Below, one piece after another: positions 1 through 8,759 of a stretch of 64,000 nt of DNA. Positions within the stretch are counted from its first letter, which is position 1. Every line of letters begins with the position of its first letter. Source of the stretch: JALZVT01 sp964611345 (GTDB lineage: Bacteria > Pseudomonadota > Gammaproteobacteria > Pseudomonadales > Azotimanducaceae); NCBI GenBank assembly GCA_964611345.1, contig CAZSYU010000004.1, positions 1 to 64,000 on the forward strand, read 5' to 3'. The notes under the pieces are model-generated. The model saw only the letters and a list, made by a program, of their open reading frames with translations, was not told the origin of the DNA and made no database searches. The translations under genes were made by a program, and so were the position numbers.

Positions 1-432
1 GCCAACTACCATCGTATTCACGCCGCAACACGCGGCACTCTGACAACAACCATCGCCATTCCGGGCGAACTGTACTCCGTGAACGCTACAACCGCCACGC
101 ACCTGCCTGGTTTGTTTGCGAAAAACGAGCGCCTTACCTGTGCCTACGATTCACCCCAGGGCGCGGCCGCAATCGTTTTTGTTGGCGCGCTGATTGTGGC
201 GAGCATAGAAACTGTGTGGGAAGACACACCTTCACCCTACCGTGAAAAGCAAACGCGCAGCCATAACCTAAGCTTCGAACAGGGCGAGGAACTGGGGCGG
301 TTTTTACTGGGTTCAACCGTCGTACTCTGCCTGCCTCCGGGGCTCGAATTTGCCCCAGAGCTTAAGCCTGGGGCAGCGGTACGAATGGGTATGCACCTGG
401 GTGAATGGCGCGTTAGCGACGCTCCCAGCTAA
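1..432 (+). CDS. psd: Phosphatidylserine decarboxylase, C-terminal part (cut by window edge)
   Basis: The last 143 codons of a pyruvoyl-dependent phosphatidylserine decarboxylase, which makes phosphatidylethanolamine at the inner membrane. The frame is open from base 1, so the true start lies left of the window. Family landmarks run in order: YHRIHA, the PGELYSVN block, FAKNER, GALIVASIETVW and, near the C-terminus, LGST. In this family the proenzyme cleaves itself between the Gly and Ser of LGST to form the pyruvoyl group, so the maturation site is intact. The 3' end overlaps the convergent epmA stop by 20 bp. Identification is firm; only the N-terminus is unseen. Confidence 0.95.
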   Translation, partial: ANYHRIHAATRGTLTTTIAIPGELYSVNATTATHLPGLFAKNERLTCAYDSPQGAAAIVFVGALIVASIETVWEDTPSPYREKQTRSHNLSFEQGEELGRFLLGSTVVLCLPPGLEFAPELKPGAAVRMGMHLGEWRVSDAPS

Positions 433-1255
433 AAGCCTGCACCTGGGCCAGTGTCTCGGCACCCTGGCGTAGCTGCATGAGTCGGTCAAAGCCAAGCGCC
501 ACCCCCGAACAGCTCGGTAAGCCTGCATCGATAGCCGCAATGAAGCGCCGGTCGGGCGCTACTTCAGGCAAGTTAAACTCAGCACGCATTTGCTTGTCTG
601 CGGCAAACCGCTCGCGATGAACATCTGGGTCGGTCAGTTCGAAGTAGCCATTCGCCAGCTCAACACCATCAACAACCAACTCAAAGCGGCGAGCAAGACT
701 GGGGTTGGTACTGTGCAACTGGGCCAACACCGCTTGCTCTGCGGGGTAATCGATCACAAATCGCCGCCCGGTTCCGAGAGCGTCGAGGGCTTTCGCCACA
801 CGCAAGTCAGCGTGACTGGCCGCAGGCAGATCTTGCTGTTCTTTCGAGCTAAGCTCGGCACTGGCAAGGAGCTCCCCATAAGTCACCGTCTCGTAGGGCG
901 CAGGACCGAGAATCAGATCTACCAGCTCGCCCACTTCTTGCATAAGTTGCTGATCATCAAAACCCAGTCGGTACCACTCCAGCATGACAAACTCAGGGTT
1001 ATGCAAACGACCCTGTTCATTCGCCCGAAAGACCGGGCCCAGTGTGTAGTTGTCACCCACCCCGGCTGCCAGCAAGCGTTTTTGATGATACTCCGTGGAG
1101 GTCTGCAGAAAGCTCTCGGCAGCAGGCACGGCGAGCGCCTGAATATTCGGATCGGTAACACTCGCCCCACCCAGCAGCGGGGTCTGCACTTCCAACACGG
1201 CCCGCTGCGCGAAAAATCCTCGCGTTAGACGCAAGGCTTCAGCACGATCACGCAA
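413..1255 (-). CDS. epmA: EF-P--(R)-beta-lysine ligase (PoxA/GenX), lysyl-tRNA synthetase paralogue
   Basis: Class II lysyl-tRNA synthetase-like catalytic core without an anticodon-binding domain. In this family it attaches (R)-beta-lysine to Lys34 of elongation factor P. Visible class II blocks are the helix before VLEVQTPLL, STEYHQKRLL, the motif 2 region HNPEFVMLEWYR and the motif 3 region GVALGFDRLMQL at the C-terminus. It lies directly downstream of efp on the same strand, its usual functional partner. The listed start is a TTG. The frame stays open upstream to the efp stop and that stretch includes a plausible N-terminus (STEW...), but it contains no ATG or GTG, so the real start is uncertain. 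epmB, which makes the beta-lysine, is not in the window. Confidence 0.92.
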   Translation of the reverse strand: MRDRAEALRLTRGFFAQRAVLEVQTPLLGGASVTDPNIQALAVPAAESFLQTSTEYHQKRLLAAGVGDNYTLGPVFRANEQGRLHNPEFVMLEWYRLGFDDQQLMQEVGELVDLILGPAPYETVTYGELLASAELSSKEQQDLPAASHADLRVAKALDALGTGRRFVIDYPAEQAVLAQLHSTNPSLARRFELVVDGVELANGYFELTDPDVHRERFAADKQMRAEFNLPEVAPDRRFIAAIDAGLPSCSGVALGFDRLMQLRQGAETLAQVQAFSWERR

Positions 1256-1342
1256 GGCCCCACGAGGCGCCCCGGGCGCCCACTCCGTGGAGTCTGTCGC
1301 TAGAGGGGGGTTAGTAGTAGAGGGAGGTTGAGTTGCGATAAC

Positions 1343-1909
1343 TCAGGCGCGACTGACGTACTCGCCGGTGCGAGTATCAATCCGCAGCACTTCACCGATG
1401 TTGATAAACAAGGGCACTTTGACAACCGCACCGGTCTGCAAGGTCGCTGGTTTGGTGCCACCCTGGGCCGTATCGCCTTTCAACCCGGGATCGGTATCGG
1501 TGACCTCAAGCTCGACAAAGTTAGGCAGATCAACCGCAATCGGGGCGTCATTCCAGAGAGTAATTTGACATATATCTTGCTCTTTTAGCCAGTCCTTCGC
1601 CTCGCCCACCGCGGCTGCGTCGGCCGCCACCTGCTCATAGGAATCGTCGGTCCGCATGAAATGCCAAAATTCGCCATCGGCGTAGAGAAACTCCATATCA
1701 GTTTCCATGACATCAGCGGCCTCAATGGTCTCGCCTGACTTGAACGTACGTTCCCAGACCCGACCGCTCTTCAAATTACGCATTTTGACCCGGTTAAACG
1801 CCTGGCCTTTGCCGGGTTTTACGAACTCGTTCTCAAGAATAGAACAGGGATCGCCCTCCAGCAGGACCTTTAGCCCGGATTTGAATTCATTAGTTGAGTA
1901 AGTTGCCAT
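1343..1909 (-). CDS. efp: Translation elongation factor P
   Basis: An EF-P of 188 residues, the standard length. It rescues ribosomes stalled at polyproline stretches. The N-terminal KOW-like domain contains VKPGKGQAF, with Lys34 at the modification site used by EpmA-type lysylation. This agrees with epmA downstream and differs from the rhamnosylated arginine type of P. aeruginosa. OB domains follow and the protein ends in the conserved RIDTRTGEYVSRA. The ATG at 1907-1909 was chosen because it gives the family-length N-terminus MATYSTNEF; a longer frame upstream adds 21 unrelated residues. An AGGG lies just upstream as a weak ribosome binding site. The gene is transcribed divergently from the gene at 2026. 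Confidence 0.96.
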   Translation of the reverse strand: MATYSTNEFKSGLKVLLEGDPCSILENEFVKPGKGQAFNRVKMRNLKSGRVWERTFKSGETIEAADVMETDMEFLYADGEFWHFMRTDDSYEQVAADAAAVGEAKDWLKEQDICQITLWNDAPIAVDLPNFVELEVTDTDPGLKGDTAQGGTKPATLQTGAVVKVPLFINIGEVLRIDTRTGEYVSRA

Positions 1910-1994
1910 ACAGCCCTGCTTCCGAGGTAATCTTGCGGCGCATGATACCGCGTAAAAGCGGGCATACGACACACTCTGCCAGGCTCGATGCCCC

Positions 1995-2000
1995 TATAAT
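1995..2000 (+). promoter_or_regulatory. Candidate -10 element (TATAAT) for the rightward gene at 2026
   Basis: A perfect TATAAT lies 25 bp before the chosen ATG in the 116-bp divergent region between efp and the FimX-partner gene. No good -35 hexamer is seen 16-18 bp upstream, so this rests on the -10 match and its position alone. Confidence 0.35.
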
Positions 2001-2025
2001 TCCCTTAATCATTGTTGGTGGAATC

Positions 2026-3909
2026 ATGGACGTCATCACAGCTGTCAAACTTACGACACCGGCCCCCGATCTGGATAAACTGTCGTTCTGCAAACCTACT
2101 CCGGCTGACCTTACAGACTGGGTGGGTGGTTTGCCTATGGCAAACACGCAGACAACCGCGGACCAATTGTTAACGGCCACCTCCGAAATCGCGCGGCTCG
2201 ACATATCGGCTCAGGAACGCATGCAGTTCCTGGAGGAACTGAGGCCGACGCTGGAATATATTTGCTCACGCCTAGACCGCGCAACCGGCGGCTCTGACAC
2301 TGGCGAAGATCACTCTATTCTGGCCCAACGCTTGCAGACCAACCTGACAATTGGCTACAAAGCGACGATTCGCGACGCTAATCCGGCCAACTCGGACGAG
2401 CATCGCATCGTCACATTGGCCACTCATCGCACCGTTGCCGACCTGTCTCGAACGCTGTTGCGCAGCTGTCAGCACTACGTGGCGCCGAGCCGCAATCTTT
2501 GGCTCGAACTAAATCAACTCTATAATCTGGCTGAAAGCCTCGGTGTTGCGACCGATAACATTACCGATGATGAAAATCACTCGGTGATGAACATGAGCAT
2601 CTCCGATCACTACATGCGTTGTCTGTTGTTGGCATGTGCAAAACCGAATCAGTTGCGACACCGTCAGCTCACCGCGATTTTTAACGCGCTTGAGTTGTGG
2701 GTGGGCTATGTCGACCTCGCGCCCGCCGCCGCGGACTCGCTGTTTTGTATCGATCTGGAAAAAGATGAGCCGCCACGCTACACGCGTCTAGTAGAAGATA
2801 AAAATGCGCCCTCACTGCGCGGCCTCAACACCGGCAACCTGGTCTATCAACTCGAAGCATTCCTGAAAGATATTGACACCGAGCTGCCTGTTCCAGATTA
2901 CATGGAACCTTCAGTGGCAAACCATCTGGCCTCTTGTTGGGGAGAGATTGCGAAGCGTGGATTCCGCCGCGCACCAGCCAGCGGCCAAATGAAGGTCGCT
3001 GTAGGCATGCGCGGGGTACATTACTTCATTTCAGGCGGCATAGATTTTAGCGAACAGCTGGGCAGCGCCGATGCCACGCTTAAACACGAAATCAACCCGT
3101 TTTTGATCACTGGCAATAGCAATGCCAAGCACATTGACGACGTGTGGGGGGGTTATAGTGAGGGCGAGGTTGAAGAAATTATTGAGCCTGGTGGAGATCT
3201 GCAAGCCTTTAGTGAGAAACGCGAGCAAGAGGCGGAGCGTGTTGCTAAACGAAGAGAAGCAGCCGAAGCGGAGCGTATGCGGCGCAGAGAAGCTGCCGCC
3301 GGGCGCGCTCCCGTAGAAGACATGAGAACCAGCGAGGAACTTGCAGCAGAGCCGAGCACCGAAGATTTTCTCTATCCATTCCACGAGGTCGATGTTGAAG
3401 ACACGAGCCCTGGCGGCTATCGCATTAGCTGGGGGGATAGCGCACCAAACAGTATGCAAGCCGGCGACATCATGGCGGTACGAGAAGAGCGTGACCAGCG
3501 CTGGTGTATCGCGGTTCTGCGCTGGGTTCGAAAGGTAGAAGGCCGAACTCAAACCGGTCTGGAGCTGATGGCGCCGCGCGCCATCCCTGTAGCCGTAAGA
3601 ATCATCCAGAAGAAAGGCGGCCCTACCGAATACACCCGAGCTCTGCTGCTCCCAGAGATGTCAGCCATACGTCAGCCTGCGACATTGATCACACCGGCGA
3701 TCATGTTCGCCGAACAACAAAAAATTCATCTGCAACGACAGGGTATTCAAGCTACGGCCCAGTTAGCAGAGGAACGACTAAGAACCGAGAGCTTTATCCA
3801 GTTCACATTCCGAATGTTGGATGGTTACTTGGAAAATTCTCAAATCGACCTCAACATCGGTTCCGCGTGGGACGACACCGAGGATGTAACCATGACGGCG
3901 AATCGATAG
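2026..3909 (+). CDS. Conserved protein of unknown function upstream of fimX, possible PilZ-like C-terminal barrel
   Basis: A 627-residue soluble protein with no signal peptide or membrane helix. It has a long, mostly helical N-terminal part (residues 1-390), a very charged Arg/Glu/Ala coiled-coil-like stretch (about 396-426), and a beta-rich C-terminal domain (about 445-545) with GYRISWGD and IAVLRWVRK. That domain looks like a PilZ-type or similar small barrel, but I cannot confirm a c-di-GMP RxxxR/DxSxxG signature. By position it matches PA4958, the gene before fimX in P. aeruginosa, so a role near FimX is inferred. The ATG at 2026 follows GGTGGA; an upstream in-frame ATG at 1894 would run back into efp and is rejected. 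Confidence 0.75.
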   Translation: MDVITAVKLTTPAPDLDKLSFCKPTPADLTDWVGGLPMANTQTTADQLLTATSEIARLDISAQERMQFLEELRPTLEYICSRLDRATGGSDTGEDHSILAQRLQTNLTIGYKATIRDANPANSDEHRIVTLATHRTVADLSRTLLRSCQHYVAPSRNLWLELNQLYNLAESLGVATDNITDDENHSVMNMSISDHYMRCLLLACAKPNQLRHRQLTAIFNALELWVGYVDLAPAAADSLFCIDLEKDEPPRYTRLVEDKNAPSLRGLNTGNLVYQLEAFLKDIDTELPVPDYMEPSVANHLASCWGEIAKRGFRRAPASGQMKVAVGMRGVHYFISGGIDFSEQLGSADATLKHEINPFLITGNSNAKHIDDVWGGYSEGEVEEIIEPGGDLQAFSEKREQEAERVAKRREAAEAERMRRREAAAGRAPVEDMRTSEELAAEPSTEDFLYPFHEVDVEDTSPGGYRISWGDSAPNSMQAGDIMAVREERDQRWCIAVLRWVRKVEGRTQTGLELMAPRAIPVAVRIIQKKGGPTEYTRALLLPEMSAIRQPATLITPAIMFAEQQKIHLQRQGIQATAQLAEERLRTESFIQFTFRMLDGYLENSQIDLNIGSAWDDTEDVTMTANR

Positions 3910-4026
3910 TACGTTCGATTCATCTTCCTAGTCCGTTTTTAAGTACGTTGCTCAAAATAATTCAGAAGTATTGTGCTTCGGGAAAGCTGATTCGCAGCAA
4001 CCGACGCACAGGCATATAGGGACACA

Positions 4027-6093
4027 GTGGCAGAAATGAGTTCGCCGGCACCAGTTCGTTTGCTTATCGCAGATGGCTCAGAGAATCGCGCTCACGAGGT
4101 CGATTCAGCTCTGCGCAATATGGGCATTAGCACCCGTATGGAAATAGCAGAGGATACTCAAGCGGCATGCGATGCCTTTGAGGACGGGTCCGTAGATCTC
4201 TTGCTAATTCATCACTCGCTGCCCGATATCAACGACACCCTAAGATCGCTTCGAAAAATCTGTTCCGATTTACCCATTGTTGTGGCCAGCAAGTCTGATG
4301 ACTCAGCCGCCGCACTGGAACTCATGGAACTGGGCGCGACCCACGTCGTAGAAGATTCCAAAACTCAATTGCTTGGAAAAATTATTGATCGCGAAGCCGA
4401 GCACATGCTCGCACGAGTGAAACTCAACGAGGTTGAAAAAGAGCTCGTAGAAGTTCAGCAACGCTGCGATCAATTGCTCTCGGTGTCTGCCGTTCCCATT
4501 GCCTATGTACATGAAGGCATGCACATTTTCGCTAATAAAGAATACGCCACGCTATTTGGCTTCGATGATGCAGACGAACTCATGGGTATACCGCTCATGG
4601 ACCTGTTCGCGGCGAAATCAACTGAGCAAGCAAAAGACCAACTCAAGCAAATTCGTAACGCAGAGCAGATAGAGCCGTTCGAATGCATGGCACAAACAAG
4701 TGCTGGCGAAGAATTTGCTGCCGAATTTTCGCTCAATACAACGCAGTACGACGGTGAACCCTCTACGCAGGTAATGGTTACTGCGATTGGCGAAGCGACG
4801 GAAGCTGTAGACCTATTAGAAAACGACCAAGAGCAAAACAAGCCAGCACAAGACGGCTATACGATAGATCAGTTTATGCAGCACCTGAAAGGTGTGTTCG
4901 AGCAAAACAAGGATCGTCAGCATGTCATGCTGATCGCGCAGATAGATGATTTCGACAACCAGCAATCTCAGCTTGGCATTTGTTCTGCTCACCAACTGGC
5001 ACAGCAGATCGGCGCTGAATTGGAGGATGCGGTCGGATTAGAGCACTACTCTCGGATAGATACTCACCGGTTTGCGATGTATGTGTCTGGCGCAACCGAG
5101 TCAGAAAACCGCACCAGCGTGGACAATCTGCGTCTGCGAATTGAAAAAATAGACACACAGAGCAACGCAAGCACTATCCCAACAACCATCTCTGTCGTTG
5201 CTGTGATGACTGAAAGCGCCCAGTCAATCGAATCCGCGATGAACGAAGGCTTCCAGTCACTTATCAGTCACGAAGGTGAGAACGAAGTGATCTGGCGTGA
5301 GCCAGACGTAGATTTTAATGACCCTGCCAGCGTCTCTCAGCAGGTGCTTCGCCAGGTGAATCTCGCGATAGATAACCACAGTTTCGCTTTGCTGTTTCAA
5401 CCCATCATAAGCCTGCGTGGCGACGAAGATGAACATTACGAAGTGTTCTTGCGGCTGATTGACGACAATGGCGATCAGGTGGCTCCCGGCGAGTTTCTAG
5501 GTACGGCCATAGAGGCAGGTGTTGCCGGAAAAATAGATCGTTGGGTGGTATTACAATCTATTAAGTTGCTCTCGGGTCATCGCGCCAAAGGTCACGACAC
5601 ACGCATCACAATCAACCTCACAAGCAACAGTGTCGCTGATGAAGAGTTTTCCCAGTGGTTATCTGTAGCCATCAAAGCTGCTCGTCTGCCTAGTGACGCA
5701 GTCATCTTCCAGATCACTGAGGAAGATGCTTTGGAAGATGTTGAGAAGACGTGTGAATTTGTAGAAATGCTCCGCGGCATGAGCGTACGCTCCTCGCTGT
5801 CTCGATTTGGCGTGCACGCGGACACAACCAAGCTGGTTGAGAAAATTCCTGTCGACTTTGTAAAACTGGACGGCTCTCATGTACAGGGTATGTTGAAAGA
5901 CGAAGCCGCGACTGCCGCAGTCACCAACATCATCAAGGGTCTGCAAGAAGTCGGCAAACTAACCATCGTTCCGATGGTGGAAAATGCGCAAATTCTGTCG
6001 ACTCTATGGCAAGCCGGAGCGAACTACATTCAGGGGCACTACCTGCAAGAGCCTTCCGAGCAGATGGCCTACGACTTTAGTACCGACGACTAA
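4027..6093 (+). CDS. fimX: FimX-type REC-PAS-GGDEF-EAL protein, degenerate c-di-GMP receptor
   Basis: A 688-residue protein with the layout and length of FimX, the c-di-GMP-binding regulator of type IV pilus assembly and twitching motility. Domains in order: a degenerate receiver (1-125), in which IHHSLPDI stands where the phospho-accepting Asp should be; PAS (about 145-260); degenerate GGDEF (about 290-420), with IDTHRF in place of the GGDEF loop; and EAL (430-680), with EVF in place of EAL. Late EAL features DFVKLDGS and NYIQGHYLQ match FimX closely. Catalysis is therefore unlikely and a receptor role likely. The GTG start is preferred because TAGGG lies just before it; ATG at 4036 is the alternative. 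The 3' end overlaps serB by 17 bp, tail to tail. Confidence 0.88.
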   Translation: MAEMSSPAPVRLLIADGSENRAHEVDSALRNMGISTRMEIAEDTQAACDAFEDGSVDLLLIHHSLPDINDTLRSLRKICSDLPIVVASKSDDSAAALELMELGATHVVEDSKTQLLGKIIDREAEHMLARVKLNEVEKELVEVQQRCDQLLSVSAVPIAYVHEGMHIFANKEYATLFGFDDADELMGIPLMDLFAAKSTEQAKDQLKQIRNAEQIEPFECMAQTSAGEEFAAEFSLNTTQYDGEPSTQVMVTAIGEATEAVDLLENDQEQNKPAQDGYTIDQFMQHLKGVFEQNKDRQHVMLIAQIDDFDNQQSQLGICSAHQLAQQIGAELEDAVGLEHYSRIDTHRFAMYVSGATESENRTSVDNLRLRIEKIDTQSNASTIPTTISVVAVMTESAQSIESAMNEGFQSLISHEGENEVIWREPDVDFNDPASVSQQVLRQVNLAIDNHSFALLFQPIISLRGDEDEHYEVFLRLIDDNGDQVAPGEFLGTAIEAGVAGKIDRWVVLQSIKLLSGHRAKGHDTRITINLTSNSVADEEFSQWLSVAIKAARLPSDAVIFQITEEDALEDVEKTCEFVEMLRGMSVRSSLSRFGVHADTTKLVEKIPVDFVKLDGSHVQGMLKDEAATAAVTNIIKGLQEVGKLTIVPMVENAQILSTLWQAGANYIQGHYLQEPSEQMAYDFSTDD

Positions 6094-7441
6094 CCGACTT
6101 TTCGATCTCTGAGTCGCTAAAACCCAACAGATACAGCACGCCATCCAAACCAAACTGCGAGATGGCGTGACTCGCGCTTGATCGAACCACAGGCTTGGCA
6201 TGAAAGGCGATTCCGAGGCCCGCCGCCGCCAACATGGGTAGGTCGTTTGCACCGTCACCTAACGCGATGGCTTGCTCGGTAGATATCCCCTCAGCAGCAC
6301 ACAGCTCACGCAGAATGTGTGCTTTAGCGGCGGCATCAACGATAGCACCTTGCACTTCACCCGTTGCAACTCCATTGGCAAACACCAACGCATTAGCGTG
6401 CACATGGTCAATGCCCAGGCGACTGGCTAACCGCTCCCCAACGAACTGAAAACCACCCGATAGCAACGCCGTTTTGTAGCCAAAGTGTTGTAGCGCATCA
6501 ATCAATCGCTCTGCACCTTCACTCAGCGGAACACTGTCAGCAACTCTCAGCAGGGCCTCTTGCGACACCCCCTTCAATAGCGCCACTCGGGCGCGAAAGC
6601 TCTCCTGGAAATCGAGCTCGCCCGCCATAGCCCGCTCAGTGATCGCAGCCACCTGATCGTAAACCCCATGCAGACGCGCCAGCTCATCGATAACCTCAAC
6701 CTGGATAAGGGTAGAGTCCATGTCGAACGCAACCAATCGGCGATTACGTCGGTACACGCTGTCGAGTTGAATACTGCAATCAAAGTCGAGATCACCTCCG
6801 GCCGCCAACAACTCCATTTTCAGTGCCTCATCGTCCGCCAGTGTGCCTCTTAGCGTCATCGCCACACTAGCCCGCGCGCGTACGGAGGGGCTATCCACAT
6901 CTACTGTTTGTGCTGCAGACAGCGGCACCCGATTAGACAATCGTTCAATGCCTAGAATATTGAGCTCGTGGCGCGCCGTGATAGCGCTCACTGCCGAAAG
7001 CTGATCAGCGGTTAAACCGGGGCTCAGGAGCGTGAGAATGTAGCGTGGCTGGCCCTGCTGCCCCACCCAGGCCTCGTAGTCTTCGCTGCTAACGCCCCGG
7101 TACTCAAAACCAACATCACGGCGTGTTGCGAGCGCACTAACCTCGCTCAACGCCCACTGATCTGAGCTACCACCGGCAGCACTGGCGCCCGGAAACCGAA
7201 CAAGCAAACCAAGTACAAGTTGGCTGTGTACGATTGCCTGGCCAACATCCAGCACTTGCGCACCCACTTCCGCGAGTATCGCGGTCACCTCGGACATCAA
7301 GCCGAGTCGATCCTCGCCTGATATGTTGAGCAACACCAAGGGAGACCTGTGGTCAGGCGTTTTTGGATTGGTGTCTTTAGTCTCTTTTTTAGTCTCTTTT
7401 TTGGTCAAAGAAGGCTCGTTCTTGCAGCGTGCTGGGGTCAC
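6077..7441 (-). CDS. serB: Phosphoserine phosphatase with N-terminal ACT domains
   Basis: Catalyses the last step of serine synthesis, O-phospho-L-serine to L-serine. The C-terminal HAD phosphatase domain carries AFDMDSTLI (nucleophile Asp and acid/base Asp), the LSGGF block and GDGANDLPML (Mg binding). The N-terminal half contains ACT-like regulatory repeats beginning at LVLLNISGEDR, as in Pseudomonas SerB. The listed GTG start adds about 34 Lys/Glu/Thr-rich residues before the ACT domain, encoded partly by an exact tandem 12-mer. TTG and GTG codons near 7322 would give a family-length protein, so the start is doubtful. It is divergent from the ytjB-like gene and convergent with fimX. Confidence 0.93.
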   Translation of the reverse strand: MTPARCKNEPSLTKKETKKETKDTNPKTPDHRSPLVLLNISGEDRLGLMSEVTAILAEVGAQVLDVGQAIVHSQLVLGLLVRFPGASAAGGSSDQWALSEVSALATRRDVGFEYRGVSSEDYEAWVGQQGQPRYILTLLSPGLTADQLSAVSAITARHELNILGIERLSNRVPLSAAQTVDVDSPSVRARASVAMTLRGTLADDEALKMELLAAGGDLDFDCSIQLDSVYRRNRRLVAFDMDSTLIQVEVIDELARLHGVYDQVAAITERAMAGELDFQESFRARVALLKGVSQEALLRVADSVPLSEGAERLIDALQHFGYKTALLSGGFQFVGERLASRLGIDHVHANALVFANGVATGEVQGAIVDAAAKAHILRELCAAEGISTEQAIALGDGANDLPMLAAAGLGIAFHAKPVVRSSASHAISQFGLDGVLYLLGFSDSEIEKSVSRRY

Positions 7442-8750
7442 CCATCATACTAACGCTTGCACTGCTACCTCTACCCGCGAATTAGCGCCCACATTCCCGA
7501 TCCGAACAGACGAGAGCACCATTTCTGAACAACTCCAATCTGCAGAATCGGCAGCGGGCATAGCGGCGCGTTTTGCCAAACTTTCCCGTCGCGTGCAATT
7601 TTTGGTGGTTGGGACGTGCAGCATCGCAGTGCTGATCATCTTGCAGCAGCTACTCCATAAAGATCATCGTGAAGACGTCTATCTAGAGAGCTACGGCAGC
7701 CTGGTGGCCAGTCAACTCGCGCGTCTCGGGCAGGATGCCATGGTGCGCGAAGATGCCATTGCGCTAAATGTACTCGCAGAGCAGGTTGCATCCGAATCCG
7801 CAATTCTGGAAGTCGAGATCTACTCGATGGATGGCGGTACGCTCGCCTCCTATTCAGTAGAGCGACCCGACAGCGCTAGCGGCGCCAGGGAATTCACCCG
7901 GCCCATCCAGTTGGCCGACGCTACTGCCGGGTTCGTTAAAGTTGTTGTGGCCGCCGATGCGCTGCAAGGTAACGCCGCCTATCAGCAGCAAGAGTGGTTA
8001 CGTCTGCTTGCTGCCGGGCTACTAAGCTGCGCGCTCATCGCGCTCTTGATTTATGGTGTCACTCGCTCATCAAGCACCGCAGCAAACCCAACCTACTCAA
8101 TCGCAAATACAGCAGCTGATGTTTCAGCTACAGAGCTCGACGAGCAACAACACAGTCGTTGCTATTTGCTGCTGATGAATCTTTTTAACGGCAATGACAT
8201 GCCAGCAGCACGGCGCGCTGCACTCATGTCGAGTGCATTACATCAAAGCGCCGCGGTTGCCGAGATCTATCAAGGTCGTACCGTGCGGCTTACGACAACC
8301 AGTCTCGCAGTTGTGTTCGACCAAACGAATGCGCCCGAGCGCAGCTTTGAAGCGGCATGCGCCGCCCTGGTATTGGCTCGACTGGGCAATCGGCCTGGCG
8401 GTGCGCGCTATCGTTACTCGCTACAACAACTGAAACTGGCAAGAGGCGCGGACGGAGCCGAGTTACTAGCTAGTGGGGCGGAAGCTGAACAAATCGAAGA
8501 TGCCCTGCTGCATGCAGCCCTCGCAGAAGATGATACTATCGCCCTCACAGCAGCTTTCGCCCGCGAACTCCCACGACCCGAACGACTTGAACTCACCAGT
8601 GAACACAGCCAGGCACTAAGCGCATTGCACTCCTCGCGATCGGACGAGACAAACGATTACTTTTTACTGAGCTCTGCTAACTCCACGACGCTGCGCATGC
8701 TTGAGCGGCAGGTTGAATCTATGCGCTCAGAGCAATACAGCACTGACTAA
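7422..8750 (+). CDS. AhpA/YtjB-family inner-membrane protein (long form)
   Basis: Divergent neighbour of serB, as ytjB (smp) is in E. coli. The protein has a short N-terminal tail, a membrane helix (VQFLVVGTCSIAVLIIL), a periplasmic segment of about 130 residues, a second helix (LLSCALIALLIYGVT) and about 230 cytoplasmic residues with no recognised domain. E. coli YtjB stops soon after the second helix; this long cytoplasmic tail resembles the Pseudomonas form. There is no in-frame ATG before the first helix apart from 7323, which lies deep inside serB. The chosen TTG at 7422 follows AAGAAGG by 7 bases; an ATT at 7521 is another possibility. Function is unknown. Confidence 0.72.
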   Translation: MQRAGVTHHTNACTATSTRELAPTFPIRTDESTISEQLQSAESAAGIAARFAKLSRRVQFLVVGTCSIAVLIILQQLLHKDHREDVYLESYGSLVASQLARLGQDAMVREDAIALNVLAEQVASESAILEVEIYSMDGGTLASYSVERPDSASGAREFTRPIQLADATAGFVKVVVAADALQGNAAYQQQEWLRLLAAGLLSCALIALLIYGVTRSSSTAANPTYSIANTAADVSATELDEQQHSRCYLLLMNLFNGNDMPAARRAALMSSALHQSAAVAEIYQGRTVRLTTTSLAVVFDQTNAPERSFEAACAALVLARLGNRPGGARYRYSLQQLKLARGADGAELLASGAEAEQIEDALLHAALAEDDTIALTAAFARELPRPERLELTSEHSQALSALHSSRSDETNDYFLLSSANSTTLRMLERQVESMRSEQYSTD

Positions 8751-8759
8751 GGCGCAACC

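Noticed and set aside
590..1228. A 212-codon rightward open frame opposite epmA
   Set aside because: It lies wholly inside the well-conserved epmA on the other strand and has no family features; it is a reading-frame shadow.
1894..2025. In-frame upstream extension of the FimX-partner gene starting at ATG 1894
   Set aside because: It would overlap the efp start, and its residues do not look like a real N-terminus; the ATG at 2026 has a candidate -10 box and a weak ribosome binding site before it.
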